NCBI GenBank assembly: GCA_009746045.1
Contig: RPFO01001075.1
Location: 729,561-793,560, forward strand
From: Mesostigma viride
Taxonomy: Eukaryota > Streptophyta > Mesostigmatophyceae > Mesostigmatales > Mesostigmataceae
DNA: 64,000 nucleotides
Reading direction: 5' to 3'
This document shows positions 11,071-22,277 of the stretch, one piece after another. Position numbers and translations under genes: made by a program. The notes below the pieces were generated by a model that worked only from the letters and a program-made list of their open reading frames with translations, had not been told where the DNA came from and searched no databases. Numbering within the stretch: the first letter of the stretch is position 1; every line of letters starts with the position of its first letter.

Positions 11071-12014
11071 CGTGTACGGGACTGGTTTCAGGAACGCCCC
11101 CGTACCTGTGCTAGTCGAGTTTGCAGGTGGGGAGTTGTGAACCGCCGCGCCGGGCGAGAACGATTTTTCGAATTTATCAACGATCACAAGCGTCTGCCCG
11201 TGCAACGCTTGCCTCATAATTAGCCGGCCATGCCGATTTGCAGTCGCCAGCCGGTCAGTAGTGGTGAAAGAATATTTGGACTAAAAAAGAATCGCGGGCT
11301 TATTGCGCCTGAAGAAGAAGAAAGCCAAAGGCGCACTAGAACAAGCCTTTGGAGCCGCAGTTTAGCATGATTGAGTTATCATTTTTCCAGCCATCTACAG
11401 CGCTCTCTCCGATACAGCTAGCCTACCATGGCGTAGTCCTTAGCCAGCTACATCAATTTGTTCGTCTTTGTTCCTAAAGGAAATTTAAATTTCGTGACAT
11501 CGTGCGCATGCGGCATTTCACGAAGCTACTGCAATCGCATTACGCTAAACAAAGTAAGCCAATGTTCCTAATCAGCGCCCGCATATGCATGCCACGTTTA
11601 GTCGCAAGGAGTCGCATAGACTATCTGTCTCACACTTTGTTAACCACTTGGTTAATCATCGCTCATTTGCTTACTGCTCCATGAGGGGAGCTGTGTACTA
11701 CTGATTCTCTATCTTTTATGTATGGCATGCAGTCGACTTAATGTCTTTTGCCATTCTTCAGGAATCCACTCGTTCCCGTCGCTTGACAGGCTACTAAAGA
11801 TGCCTTTGAGTTACGCGACATTTTCGGCCTCGTTTACTCTACACCCGGCACATCTGGGCTACTCATTATGTGCCGATGTCCACTGTAAGTTATTCAAGTT
11901 TTTTGCCTTGCATGGTTGTCAGTTTTGCTGGGCAATTTCTCCCCACCGAGATCTCTTCTTTCGCTTTGGCAACGCCATGCTATTGTATGGTATGCCTTCG
12001 TGCCATGCTAGTGG
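11071..12014. other. No recognisable feature
   Basis: This is unique-looking sequence between the microsatellites and the minisatellite. Short frames such as 11722-12129 run into the minisatellite and show no known domain. I see nothing I can name. Confidence 0.5.
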
Positions 12015-13042
12015 GAAGGTAGGTTCACGTGCTTGTTCGTTGTCAAGAGAGGAATGCGTGCATGTGGGTGGGTGGGTGAACGCACTTTTTCCCTGTCAAG
12101 GGAGGGATGCATGTGGGGTGCATGGGTGAGTGCAAGTGCTTTTTCCTGTCAAAGGAGGGATGCATGTGGGGTGGGTGAGTGCAAGTGCTTGTTCCTTGTC
12201 AAGGGAGGGATGCACGTGGGGTTGGTGGTTGCACGTGCTTTTTCCTTGTCAAAGGAGGGATGCATGTGGGGTGGGTGAGTGCACGCGCTTGTTCCTTGTC
12301 AAGGGAGGGATGCATGTGGGGTGGGTGGGTGCACGCGCTTGTTCCTTGTCAAGGGAGGGGTGCATGTGCAGTAGGTGGGTGCACGTGCTTGTTTCTTGTA
12401 AAGGGAGGACTGCATGTGGGGTGGGTGGCTGCATGCGCTTGTTCCTTGTCAAGGGAGGGATGCATGTGGGGTGGGTGGGTGCATGCGCTTGTTCCTTGTC
12501 GAGGGAGGGATGCATGTGGGGTGGGTGGGTGCACGTGCTTGTTCCTTATCAAGGGAGGGATGCTTGTGCATTAGGTGGGTTCACGTGCTTGTTTCTTGTA
12601 AAGGGATGGATGCATGTGGGGTGGGTGGGTACACATGCTTGTTCCTTGTCAAGGGAGGGATGCATGCGCGGTGGGTAGGTGCATGCTCTTGTTCCTTGTC
12701 AAGGTAGAGATGCATGTGGGTGGGTGGGTGCATGAAATTGTTCCTTGTCAAGGGAGGGACGCAGGTGGGGTGGGTGGGTGCACATGCTTCTTCCTTGTCA
12801 AGGGAGGGATGCATGCGCGGTGGGTGGGTGCATGTGTGTGTTCTTTATCAAGGGAGGGATGCATTGCAGTAGGTGGGCCCACATGCTTGTTTCTTGTAAA
12901 GGGAGGGGTGCATGTGGGGTGGGCGGGTGAACGCACTTTTTCCCTGTCAAGGGAGGGATGCATGTGGGGTGGGTGAGTGCAAGTGCTTTTTCCTGTCAAA
13001 GGAGGGATGCATGTGGGGTGGGTGAGTGCAAGTGCTTGTCCA
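12015..13042. repeat. 50-bp minisatellite, array 1
   Basis: About 20 units of a 50-bp repeat follow the consensus GCACGTGCTTGTTCCTTGTC then AAGGGAGGGATGCATGTGGG then GTGGGTGGGT. Units differ by a few bases. The order of variants from about 12190 to 12900 is repeated in array 2 at 31.55-32.78 kb. Because 50 is not a multiple of three, the array is open in several frames on both strands. These Cys/Gly/Val-rich frames are not genes. Confidence 0.95.
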
Positions 13043-13324
13043 CTTTTGGTGGTAAGCAGTGCGCCATTTCGTTTATTGTCACGGGGGGAACAAATTGCTT
13101 GTCGCACGCGCATTTTCAACCGTCTAGATCTCGGCCCGCCGTTTCGAGCCGTAGGATGTCACTTTTAAAGTTCGAAAATTTTCCAAAATTTTCCTTGAAA
13201 CGTTTAGCCTTTCCTTGAAATGTTTATCCTCGGCGCGCGCCATTTATCAGCCGTGGATGAGATTTGCCACCGTCCGATTTCGACTCCAGAAACCCAGTAC
13301 GAGGCCATGGCAAGCGGAGGAGGT
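13043..13324. other. Flank of the piggyBac element, no feature
   Basis: This is AT/GC-mixed sequence with repeated TTCGAAAATTTTCC-like stretches. I see no gene. It ends at the TTAA target of the piggyBac insertion. Confidence 0.5.
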
Positions 13325-13639
13325 TTAACCCCTCAACCGTCCTCGTGCCGATTTTCGACTGCGAGTTTTTCTCATGCCTCACGTTCGGCATGAGTTTGTG
13401 CGCCCTGTAGGGATTTGGCGGGAAGGTTTTGGCGGGAACCAACTAGACCACCGAAAAGATCTAGATTCACTCTATCCGTAGGACACTTGTCTGACCGTAT
13501 TTGACCACCGTATCAGGGTGGAAACCCTGGTCAAAGTCAACAGGGTACCCTGGTTTTGGCAGGTTTTGGCGGTAAAAAAAATTGACAAAAACGTACGAAA
13601 ACGAAGGATGCGAAAAAAGGGGGGAGCGCGGACGTAGAC

Positions 13640-16063
13640 ATGGCGGACGAAATGCAGGCAGATATACGGACTTTCAAGGTAAAGAAGGGCATTTTCATTG
13701 CAGTGCCTGTGGAAAAGTTCGGACTAGACTGGGCGATACAGCAGTATGGGGAAAAACACAGCGAGGTACGTTTGCCGGGCAAGGTAGTGACAGTGAACAG
13801 GTCCGGAGATGGTGCACGTTGCTATTTCCCGGACGACAAGCTCACGTACCCATTCACCCGTGAGCAGATTTTCATATATTCGTGCAGCTCAGATGAGTAC
13901 GAAGCTCTAGTGAAAGAATGCGCAGCCAGGAAGGTCCCAACGTCAGGTAGCAGTGACGATGATAGCGAGCAGGGCCAGGATAGCGATTCTGACGCCGGCG
14001 AGGACGACGACGACAAATCCGAGGATATCGAGCTGCCCACACCGGTCAAGCGACGCGAGCCGGGGAAGCGCGCTGTCGGCAACCCGAAGAAGAACCCAGC
14101 CATCAGCCACGCCCCGAAAAGGCGCCGTCAGACCAAGGCGGCGGCCAGCGAGAGCGTTGTCTCGGACGCTTCCGATGACGACTTTGTTTACCAGAAGGAT
14201 GCGGAGGGTCCGGTGCCGAGCGGTGAGGCTGAGCTCGATGATTCGTTTTTTCCTGACGATACGCCTGCCACTGAGGAGCCAGCCGAGACCGTCTGGAAAT
14301 TTGGTTTCGGCAAGCCAGGCGTGTTTCCTTTTCCCGATACTCCGGTGCTGTCGCCGATGACGGGTACCGCCTGCTATCAAAACCTTTCCCCTGCCCAGCT
14401 CAAGTTTGGGCCCCTCGGGCTGTTCTCCCTTTTCTGGTCCCAGCGTGATGTCGTGGCCAAGATTGTCAAGGAGACCAACGACTATGCTGAGCTCAAGGGG
14501 GCGGGCAAGCCAGGTGGGCGTGAGTGGCACCCGATGACAATGCATGAGATGGGCAAATTTCTGGGCATCGTCATCACCATGGCCCTGGGCAGGTTCCCTT
14601 CGAGGGATGACTACTTTTCCAGCGAGGGGATGGGTGTGGGAAAGCCGGTCTGCTTCCAAGACGTGATGCCGCAGAAGCGGTTCGAGCAAATTGCACGCTT
14701 CCTCCACTGCCAGCCGACTGCCCAGCGCCCTGCCCGCGACACTGACCCGAGGGCGCACATCCTCTGGCAGACCCTGTGGCTCGAGGAGCACCTCAACGCC
14801 GCGTACATCAAGTACGTGAAGCCCGGGGACCGCATCGCGCTGGACGAGCGCTCCATCCCCACGCGCCACAAGATGTCCCCCGTGAAGTGCTTCAACCCCA
14901 CGAAGCCCGAGCAATTCCACATCAAGCTGTTCGCTCTGAACGACAAGACGGGCTACCTGCTCAAGGTGGAGACCTACGACAAGGTCAAGGAGGAGGACCA
15001 CACGTTCAAGGTGGTGACGCGCATGGTGTCCGTGCTCGAGCGCCCCGCCATCGTCGCGATGGACCGGTTCTACACGAGCAAGCGCGCCATCGACTCAGTC
15101 GCTGAGATGGGCCACCGCGTGGTCGGCACCATCTGCGCGAACCGCAAGGGGCTGCCCTTCGATGAGGTGGCGAAGCTCATGCCCAAGAAGAAGGAGGTGG
15201 AGCAGGGTGACTACGCGTGGGCGGCAAGCAACGAGGGGCACCTGCTGTGCAGCTGGCAGGACAAGAAGCCGGTGTGGACCCTCTCCAAGGGGCTGGGCGC
15301 CCTTGCGGAGGTGGCGGTCACCCGGCACGGCGGCCACACCGGGGTGCGGAAGACGGTGACCGCACCCCACAACATCGTGGAGTATTGGCTCACCTACAAG
15401 GCCACGGACGTGTGCGACCAATACTGCGCCGAGTACGACGTGTGCAAGGCCCTTGTGACGAGGGTGTGGTGGGTGCGCCTGCTGATGGGGCACTTCGCCA
15501 ACGTGCTCACCAACAGCTACCTGCTGCACGTGATGATCCACACGGAGTCCAAGACCGCCATGACCCACTCGAGGTTCCTGAGCGTGCTGGCCAAGGAGCT
15601 CGAGGCGAACGCGTGGCCGGGCGCAACCGTGCCCATCCGTGAGCTGCAGGCCACGGACATCCCCCTCAGCCGCACGGTGGGCCGATTTGGCCCCCTGCAC
15701 TACCCCGCCAAGAAGATCCCGTGGGTGGAGCAGGTGCTGTGCCAACTGTGCTGCGCGCAAGGCAGGAAGCACAAGACCTCGGTCATGTGCGAGCACTGTG
15801 ACATGGCGTTCTGCAGCAACAGCGAGCGGAACTGCTTCGGCCTCTTCCACTCCGGGCAGGTGGAGGGGCTGGACTTCAACGTGACGAAGCAGCGGGTATG
15901 GCAGCGCCTCTCCCAGCGTGGCGAATGCGCCAAGAATTTCAAGGGCGCCACTACCACGAGGGGGGCAGCAGCCACCACCCGGAAGCTCAAGGGGGTGGCG
16001 CGGCGCCGCCATCTCAGGGCGGAGCATGTCCGCCTGGGATATAGTCCTACGGAGGCTGACTAA
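13640..16063 (+). CDS. piggyBac transposase (DDE, C-terminal Cys-rich domain)
   Basis: This 807-aa uninterrupted protein would cut and paste its element at TTAA. Residues ~95-220 are acidic/Ser-rich, with basic KRR patches typical of nuclear import. The DDE_Tnp_1_7-type core follows. D402 lies in ALDERSIPTRHK, D475 in AMDRFYTSKRA (family pattern D-x-[FY]-[FY]-T-S), and the third-aspartate region is TDVCDQ, with D590 and D593. The C-terminus (~700-735) has a Cys/His cluster, CQLCC, CEHCDMAFC and CFGLFH, like the cross-brace zinc finger that binds the element's ends. The start is the first ATG after the 5' terminal region. It is longer than the ~600-aa insect founder mainly because of the acidic N-terminus. 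Nothing is missing, so activity is plausible. Confidence 0.95.
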   Translation: MADEMQADIRTFKVKKGIFIAVPVEKFGLDWAIQQYGEKHSEVRLPGKVVTVNRSGDGARCYFPDDKLTYPFTREQIFIYSCSSDEYEALVKECAARKVPTSGSSDDDSEQGQDSDSDAGEDDDDKSEDIELPTPVKRREPGKRAVGNPKKNPAISHAPKRRRQTKAAASESVVSDASDDDFVYQKDAEGPVPSGEAELDDSFFPDDTPATEEPAETVWKFGFGKPGVFPFPDTPVLSPMTGTACYQNLSPAQLKFGPLGLFSLFWSQRDVVAKIVKETNDYAELKGAGKPGGREWHPMTMHEMGKFLGIVITMALGRFPSRDDYFSSEGMGVGKPVCFQDVMPQKRFEQIARFLHCQPTAQRPARDTDPRAHILWQTLWLEEHLNAAYIKYVKPGDRIALDERSIPTRHKMSPVKCFNPTKPEQFHIKLFALNDKTGYLLKVETYDKVKEEDHTFKVVTRMVSVLERPAIVAMDRFYTSKRAIDSVAEMGHRVVGTICANRKGLPFDEVAKLMPKKKEVEQGDYAWAASNEGHLLCSWQDKKPVWTLSKGLGALAEVAVTRHGGHTGVRKTVTAPHNIVEYWLTYKATDVCDQYCAEYDVCKALVTRVWWVRLLMGHFANVLTNSYLLHVMIHTESKTAMTHSRFLSVLAKELEANAWPGATVPIRELQATDIPLSRTVGRFGPLHYPAKKIPWVEQVLCQLCCAQGRKHKTSVMCEHCDMAFCSNSERNCFGLFHSGQVEGLDFNVTKQRVWQRLSQRGECAKNFKGATTTRGAAATTRKLKGVARRRHLRAEHVRLGYSPTEAD

Positions 16064-17396
16064 GAATGCTAGCATTTGTTGCCTACGTGGCATGGCATTT
16101 GGCCTTTCCTGCCCGCGCTCATGCGCGCCGTGTATCACCATGGGCCGGCATGGTTTGAAGTGTGTGTTATTGTTTCATGGTGGACCCACCTGTGCATGTG
16201 TTATTTGGTTTCATGTTGTTAGCCTGGGTTATTGTTTCATGGTCCCACCTGTGCATCTGTTATTTGGTTTCATGTTGTTAGCCTGCATGGGTTATTGTTT
16301 CATGGTCATGTCTTATTAGCTTTCATGTTTATGCATAACTTGTGCAGTTTGAAAATCTGCTCCGTGATGGTCACAGTGCCACCTATTTCTAGTTGGCAAT
16401 TTTCAGTGTTACTGCATGCATGGTCCCTTGGTCACTAATTTATCTAGGAGTGCTGGGATGTTTTGACTTTGTGTCAAGGTCCATCATGCATGTAAAAATA
16501 AGTACCACAGTATTAGCGGGTCTGCAAGCATTTACGCTTATTGTGGCATATATTTGTGCCACATAGGCTGGAATAAACATAATCATGCATTTTTCATGCT
16601 TACCTATCATTTCCATGTTCAAAACTGCACTAGGATGTTTATTCTAGCCGCCCAAAAACTGGTGACTCAAAATAGTCACCAGCTATTTTTAGCATTATCT
16701 TGTGGGTCCCTGGGTGAAACAAGACATGTAAGTGTTTGGATGTAGTGCTTGGGTACAGTTGCAGTCCCCCCTGAAATACTAGGGTGAAATCCAAGGTATA
16801 CGTGCTCCATCATGCATGATAAGGTTGTGAACCCCGTACTCGCGGCCCGCGCGTAGTCGTCTCCAATCATATCCGGCAGGGACCTGCAGTGGTTATGGCA
16901 GGTATTGGTGGCACACAGGTTGGAATAAGTGTTAGCATGCATGTTTGCCCATACTCCATGCTTACCTATCGTTTCCATGTTCAAAACTGCACTAGGATGC
17001 CTATTTTAGCCCCCAAAAAACTCGTGACTCAAAATAGTCACCAGTTATTTTTAGCACCAGCTGATGGGTCCCTGGGGGAGTTACAATTTTTAGTGTTTCT
17101 ATCCCATCCTAACTAAAAACTCTATCTACAAAACCAACCCCAGGGTCAACTCATTGAGGAAAGGGGTCTATCATCCATTATAAGGGTGTCACCGCGCACA
17201 CTCACCGTACCCCCCTGAGGGGGGGGCTATTTATAGAGCAGGGGGGGCTAGCACTGGGACCACCCACTATACCCCCAGGTGGGCCCTAATATGGTTATGC
17301 TTGGTTCCTAGTATGGTCTAGAAAAAATAATTAGGCTGAATGGGGGCACCTGTGGCATACTGTGCAACTCGTGACTCATTTTAGTCACGAGTCAAA
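16064..17396. repeat. piggyBac 3' non-coding region with diverged internal duplications
   Basis: Two ~150-bp segments, about 16553-16700 and 16903-17060, are diverged copies. They share CTTACCTATC, CCATGTTCAAAACTGCACTA and GACTCAAAATAGTCACCAG. Short TTATTTGGTTTCATGTTGTT direct repeats occur at 16201-16300. A palindrome ACTCGTGACT...AGTCACGAGT sits near the right terminus. Such subterminal repeats often serve as transposase binding sites; that role is inferred here. Confidence 0.7.
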
Positions 17397-17413
17397 GACG
17401 GTTGAGGGGTTAA

Positions 17414-17780
17414 GCGGCGCGGAGAGGTGAGGGAGGCGGGTGGGCGAGCGTAGCGTGGGGGGGGGGGGACGTCGACGGGTGTTTTGGCGCTTTTTATGAG
17501 GCGTTTTTTTTTTTCCCTCTTAGGCTTCAGGGTTTTTTTTTACGTCTGGGCGTCGCCTTTTTTTTTTGTGGGCGTTTCTGACCGTTGGATCGGCGCTAAG
17601 CAACCCAGTTTTTTGGGAGCGCTGATGGAATCTTCCGTCCGCCAGGATCCACGACGGAATCTATTGTTGTGGTGGTGGTGTTCCCACACGGGAGCGGGAT
17701 CTTCCGTTACAACACTTGGCTTCATACACTTGAATGTACCCGGGGATTTAGGGCACCGGCTACAGTCAGTCAGCTGTATG
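17414..17780. other. Spacer between piggyBac element and large transposon
   Basis: This is G-rich then T-rich low-complexity sequence with a G10 run near 17457. It has no coding or structural signal that I can name. Confidence 0.5.
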
Positions 17781-17859
17781 GAGGGGATTCATAAGTGTTT
17801 GCTCAATTTCATAAATTTTACTCAATTTTTCCACATGTGATTAAATCCTTATATTTGTC

Positions 17860-18733
17860 AATAAAGCAGGGGTCATCCAGCCTTCAGACCATGAAAATAG
17901 ACCACCCACAAAAATTGGGCTCATTCTGAGCTCAAATGGTGACATGTGACAGCATACATGTGCAGTTTTTCGTCATTTTCCCCCTTTTCTTACATGAAAC
18001 AAATATGAATAGTGGACAAATGAACTCATTTCAGGCTGGATTCTTGCAGGCAGCATTTATACCATGAAAATAGACCACCCACAAAAATTGGGCTCATTCT
18101 GAGCTCAAATGGTGACATGTGACAGCATACATGTGCAGTTTTTCGTCATTTTCCCCCTTTTCTTACATGAAACAAATATGAACAGTGGACAAATGAACTC
18201 ATATCAGGCTGGGTTCTTGCAGGCAGCATCTAGACCATGAAAATAGACCACCCACAAAAATTGGGCTCATTTTGAGCTCAAATGGTGACATGTGACAGCA
18301 TACATGTGCAGTTTTTCGTCATTTTCCCCCTTTTCTTACATGAAACAAATATGAATAGTGAACAAATGAACTCATATCAGGCTGGATTCTTGCAGGCAGC
18401 ATGTAGACCATGAAAATAGACCACCCACAAAAATTGGGCTCATTCTGAGCTCAAATGGTGACATGTGACAGCATACATGTGCAGTTTTTCGTCATTTTCT
18501 CGGTTATCTTACATGAAACAAATATGAATATTGAACAAATGAACTCAGATCAGGCTGGAAACTTGTAAGCAGCATGTAGACCATCAAAATAGACTGTTTA
18601 CAGCTCAAAAGGTGACAAATGAAAGGAAAACAATGCAGTTTGATGCCATTGCCACTGTTCTCTTGAATAAAACATTTTTGTGCGACCAAATGAACTCGAT
18701 CGATCATGTCAGGCTGGAAACTTGCAAGCATCA
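17860..18733. repeat. Left subterminal array of 173-bp repeats
   Basis: Five units occur at exactly 173-bp spacing; the marker ACCATGAAAATAGACCACCC starts at 17888, 18061, 18234 and 18407, and a degenerate fifth starts at 18580. Each unit includes GGTGACATGTGACAGCATAC and GAAACAAATATGAA. The reverse complement of the same repeat forms the right array. The inner copies are the most degenerate, and the array ends in a palindrome, TGAATCATGAA/TTCATGATTCA, at about 18735-18760. Confidence 0.95.
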
Positions 18734-19350
18734 ACTGAATCATGAAACTTCATGATTCAATCTGAGATGAAATGGGATGGCACAAGAGCAACCCAGGCCA
18801 TCGACAAGGCACATGTCTCGGCTGCCAGTGGCACGCCACGTACTCTTTCAGTCCAGCATGAATATACAATAAGTACTAAGACATCACCTTCTACTAGAAG
18901 CACTGGCTCACTTAATAATACATCAGAAACTAGTATAAGCTTAGCTGGTAAACCAGTCATTGCTCATAGTCCAGTCATTGGAGAAGTTTGGCCACTGCTG
19001 CAATGGGCGGCCGACACCATAGTTGGGCGGAGCTGACACGGATGATGGCACCCACGTGGTCACCGGGCGCCATCGTGGCACGGGCGTCGTGTTCCCAGAC
19101 ATGGCCAGTGTCGCAATTGAGTTGAGCGCAGCCACCGCCACAGAGACCGTGCCAGAGAAGGGGTCAATGGATGGGAGCCGGCGTCCACCAACCTGCACAC
19201 CACCACCCAGCACATCAAGCCAGCATGCCTTAGGGCACGGTATATGAAGGAATAATCAACAAACCAAACAAATATATCCTATATACTCCAACAAACTATT
19301 CACAAAGGCAGATTATGTTGATTCAAAGAAATCACAATAGGAAAGGACAT

Positions 19351-19662
19351 ACCTGGGGAAGTTGCATCTGAGCCAGCATTTGCTGCACTTGCGCGAGGGG
19401 CGCTACTTCGGCGTCCCCGTCAATTACTCGTGTAGTCGTTGTAGCGGCAGGGAGTGGGAGGCGATAGTGTTGCTGTTGTTGCAGCAGCTGCTGCAGTTGC
19501 TGCAGCACCAGCTGCTGCGGATGCTGCTGCTGTAGCAGCTGTTGCTGCATCGGCGGCTGCAGCAGCTGCTGTAGTTGCTGGTGCGGCGGCGGCGGCTGCT
19601 GCTGCAGCTGCTGTAGGAGCTGCTGCAGCAGCTGCTGCTGCTGTGGCGGCGGCGCCGGCTGC

Positions 19663-19707
<45 letters not shown>

Positions 19708-21510
19708 AGGAGCTGTGAGAGCTGCAGCAGCTGCTGTGGCTGCAGCAGCTGCTGCGGCGGCGGCTCCTGCTGCTGCTGTTGCAAAGGCTGCTGCTGCTGC
19801 TGCATTTGCTGCTGCTGCTGCAGCTGCTGTAGGAGCTGCTGCTGCTGCTGTTGGTGCTGCTGCTGCTGCTGCTGCTGTTGCTGTTCCATCTCCTGCATCT
19901 TGCGTTGCAGCTGCGCAACCTCCGCGTTGTACTGCTTGTGCTGGTCCGCGACAGTGCGGCGTAGCTTCGCTACTTCTTGGTCCGAGTCGCGTTCTTCACC
20001 CGAGTCATCGCAGCGTACATATACCGAGCTCGAGGGAGGCCTCTTGTTGCGAACACCACTCGCCCTGGCTTCGGTGCTCGGCTTGACTGGCACTTGAACA
20101 CCGCACTTGGGCTCTGCAGTTGGCTGCTGGCTGTCCGCCTTCACACGCTTGGAGCGTGTGGGGTGAACCAGCTGCGCCTCTGGCACGCTTTTGTTAGCGC
20201 GAGGTTGGCTGGAAGTGGCAGCTGGTGGTGGTGCCGTGGCAGCTGGTGGTGGTGCCTTGCGCTTTGGGAAGTCCTTTACCAAGTCAAACTTGACGGCCTC
20301 GCCTTTGTTTGTGTAGATCAAGCCACCAGATGTGGCTCGAAGCGCCGCCAGACCTGCGTTTGGCAGGTATTCGCACACAGCATCTAGCCGGTCGCGCAGG
20401 ACGGTCAGGTCGCCAACCGTGGCGACAGCACCATCCTCCATGAAGACGGGCCGAAGGGCCTGGGATTGTTGAGCCCAGTTCACGTAATATGCTGGGGGAT
20501 CAGGCGTCAGCTTGGTCCCCCCGCTCTTGACAGCCTTTTCCATCATGTCCTTTCTTCCGTACGGTGTGTTGGCCAGGAAGATCCCCGCTCCTCCAGGGTA
20601 CAAATGAAACCCAAGAATTACCTTGGGGAAGAGGGGTTTGCCAAACTCCTTATGAGGGATGGCGACGCGAACCAATTGTCCAACACGGAGATGGCCAGGG
20701 GAGGGGCCATCAGGGGAGGGAAGCCACGTCATAAACGCTGGAGCTTCCGACGCAAGTTGGTCGCCGGACTTGAGGTTCGCTGCATCAAAGCTGGCGCGCC
20801 GTGTCGCACTGCTAGCGCTGCCAGGCATGGCAGCTGCTGCCGGCTGGGCCTCGTCAAGGTTAGCGTGGTCTCCATGTTCTGCACCGCCTGCACAGGGGGG
20901 AGTCGCGGAGTCGGGGGGTGTGAGGAGTCGGGTAGGTCATCGTCCACCACCCCCGCGGTCGACTTTTCATCACTCGATTGAACGCCCTTGCTGGCATCAG
21001 CCGGAATTGACGGCACGTCCTCCTTGCTGCGTGCATCTGATTCCTGGGTGGCATGGCCGTCGGTAGTACCAGGAAACACTAGCTTCCTGCCGGGTGCCTT
21101 GTGATGTGCTTTCTCGAAGTCGTCAACGGCCTTGCATCCGGAATCATCCATCAACATGCGCCGGTCTTTGTCGGTGTTTGGAAGAAACTTGTTAGCAGCG
21201 GACCCCAGGGCCGGGGGGGAGTGCCGAGCTCATGATGACCGTTCGAACCCGAAGCTTGGAGATTGGCAACTTTCACGCCACCGGGGTCCACGTCACGGCA
21301 TCCTGGGCACCACCACTCCTCCCCATTTTTATTCCCGTCAATTGCCTTGACGCAGATCGCGTGAGCAAATAGGTTGCAGCTTTCACCATTTCGGCCCCGA
21401 CAGTTGTTGTCTGCCCCATCGGCATGGCCTAAGAGGCAAACACCCGCAGTTTGTCCATAACACAGTCGTTCTGCCCGCAGCCTCTCTGTTTCACTCAGAT
21501 ACTCCGCCAT
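19351..21510 (-). CDS. PHD-finger, poly-Q accessory protein of the large transposon
   Basis: Three overlapping minus-strand frames (21510-21151, 21157-20729, and about 20900-19332) read as one gene broken by introns or small indels. The first begins MAEYLSETERL and contains a Cys/His series, C-x-LGH, CRG, CNLFAHAIC and WWCPGC, which fits a PHD zinc finger. The second is acidic and Ser/Pro-rich. The third has a ~150-residue folded-looking part (PSPGHLRVGQLVRVAIPHKEF onward), a basic nuclear-localisation-like KRVK patch, then ~150 residues of Gln-rich sequence encoded by CAG/CTG repeats. The likely role is DNA or chromatin binding for the transposon, inferred from context. It is divergent from the transposase gene and shares its promoter region. 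Exact exon borders are uncertain. Confidence 0.65.
19424..19900. repeat. CAG/CTG trinucleotide-rich tract (poly-Q coding on minus strand)
   Basis: Interrupted CTG/CTN repeats on the plus strand encode glutamine runs in the minus-strand gene. Ala-rich frames (plus) and Ser-rich frames (minus) through the tract are artefacts. The repeat is impure (CAG with CAA, CTC and CCG), which fits a translated Gln/Pro-rich region better than a pure microsatellite. Confidence 0.85.
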
Positions 21511-21760
21511 ATCCCCTACAATTTAGCGGACGACGAACTTCATCGTCGACGACGTCATAGGCTGGCACGTTCTCGTTGTGTTCGTGCGCGCATGCCCTGC
21601 AGTGTTTTCTTGGCAGACTAGTGCACGCACCTCCACCCGCGCGCGCGCAAAGACGACGGTCACTGCGCTTTGTTCATTCAAATGCCATTTGCATGCGAGG
21701 CTCGGACAACGCCGCGGACTGTTTCAGAATTTTTTCACTTTTTGGATGGTCCTTCGTTTC

Positions 21761-22162
21761 TCGCATGTTCAGCCCAGTTCAGGTTGTACGGTCAGTGTTG
21801 GGGGTCGGTGAATGAGTTCTGAATGGAATTCTCAATGGAATGCCGCAACAGCCCATTTTCATTGAGAATGCAAGTCCTTTTTGCATGTTCAGCCCAGTTC
21901 AGGCTGTACGGTCAGTGTTGGGGGTCGGTGAATGGGTTCTCAATGGAATTCTCAATGGAATGCCGCAACAGCCCATTTTCATTGAGAATGCAAGTCCTTT
22001 TCGCATGTTCAGCCCAGTTCAGGCTGTACGGTCAGTGTTGGGGGTCGGTGAATGAGTTCTGAATGGAATTCTCAATGGAATGCCGTTACAGCCCATTTTC
22101 ATTGAGAATGCAAGACCTTTTCGTTTGTTCTGGCTGTACGGTCAGTGTTGGGGGTCGGTGAA
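21761..22162. promoter_or_regulatory. 120-bp tandem repeat in the shared promoter region of two divergent genes
   Basis: The markers GCATGTTCAGCCCAGTTCAG occur at 21763, 21883 and 22003, exactly 120 bp apart; a fourth, shortened unit follows to about 22162. Each unit carries GTCAGTGTTGGGGGTCGGTG and AATGGAATTCTCAATGGAAT. It lies between the start of the PHD-finger gene (21510, minus) and that of the transposase gene (plus). It therefore most likely holds promoter or enhancer sites for both; this is inferred from position only. Confidence 0.6.
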
Positions 22163-22277
22163 TGAATTCTGAATGGAACTCTCATGCGCCGCGCTGAGTC
22201 AGCGGAAGATCGAGCCACAAACGAGGCAGGAGAGGCATAATTGGGAGAGGCGTGCCAACATAATTGCGAGAGCTGCC

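Larger units (their letters stand above)
13325..17413 (+). mobile_element. piggyBac element, apparently complete, TTAA target duplication
   Basis: TTAA at 13325-13328 and at 17410-17413 flank the 13-bp inverted termini CCCCTCAACCGTC (13329-13341 and its complement at 17397-17409). TTAA duplication with termini beginning CCC is diagnostic of the piggyBac superfamily, which excises without leaving a scar. One intact transposase gene lies inside, at 13640-16063. The 3' ~1.3 kb is non-coding, with internal repeats and a short palindrome at 17368-17393. All parts needed for an autonomous element appear to be present. Confidence 0.95.

Noticed and set aside
12033-12976. Long Cys/Gly-rich open frames on both strands (also 31434-32881)
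   Set aside because: They are translations of the 50-bp minisatellite, open in several frames at once.
13943-16141. Long minus-strand frames (352 and 348 codons) opposite the piggyBac gene
   Set aside because: They are antisense shadows of a GC-rich coding region; the plus strand has all transposase motifs.
19454-20086. Ala-rich plus-strand frame of 210 codons
   Set aside because: It is the complement of the CAG-rich poly-Q tract in the minus-strand gene.
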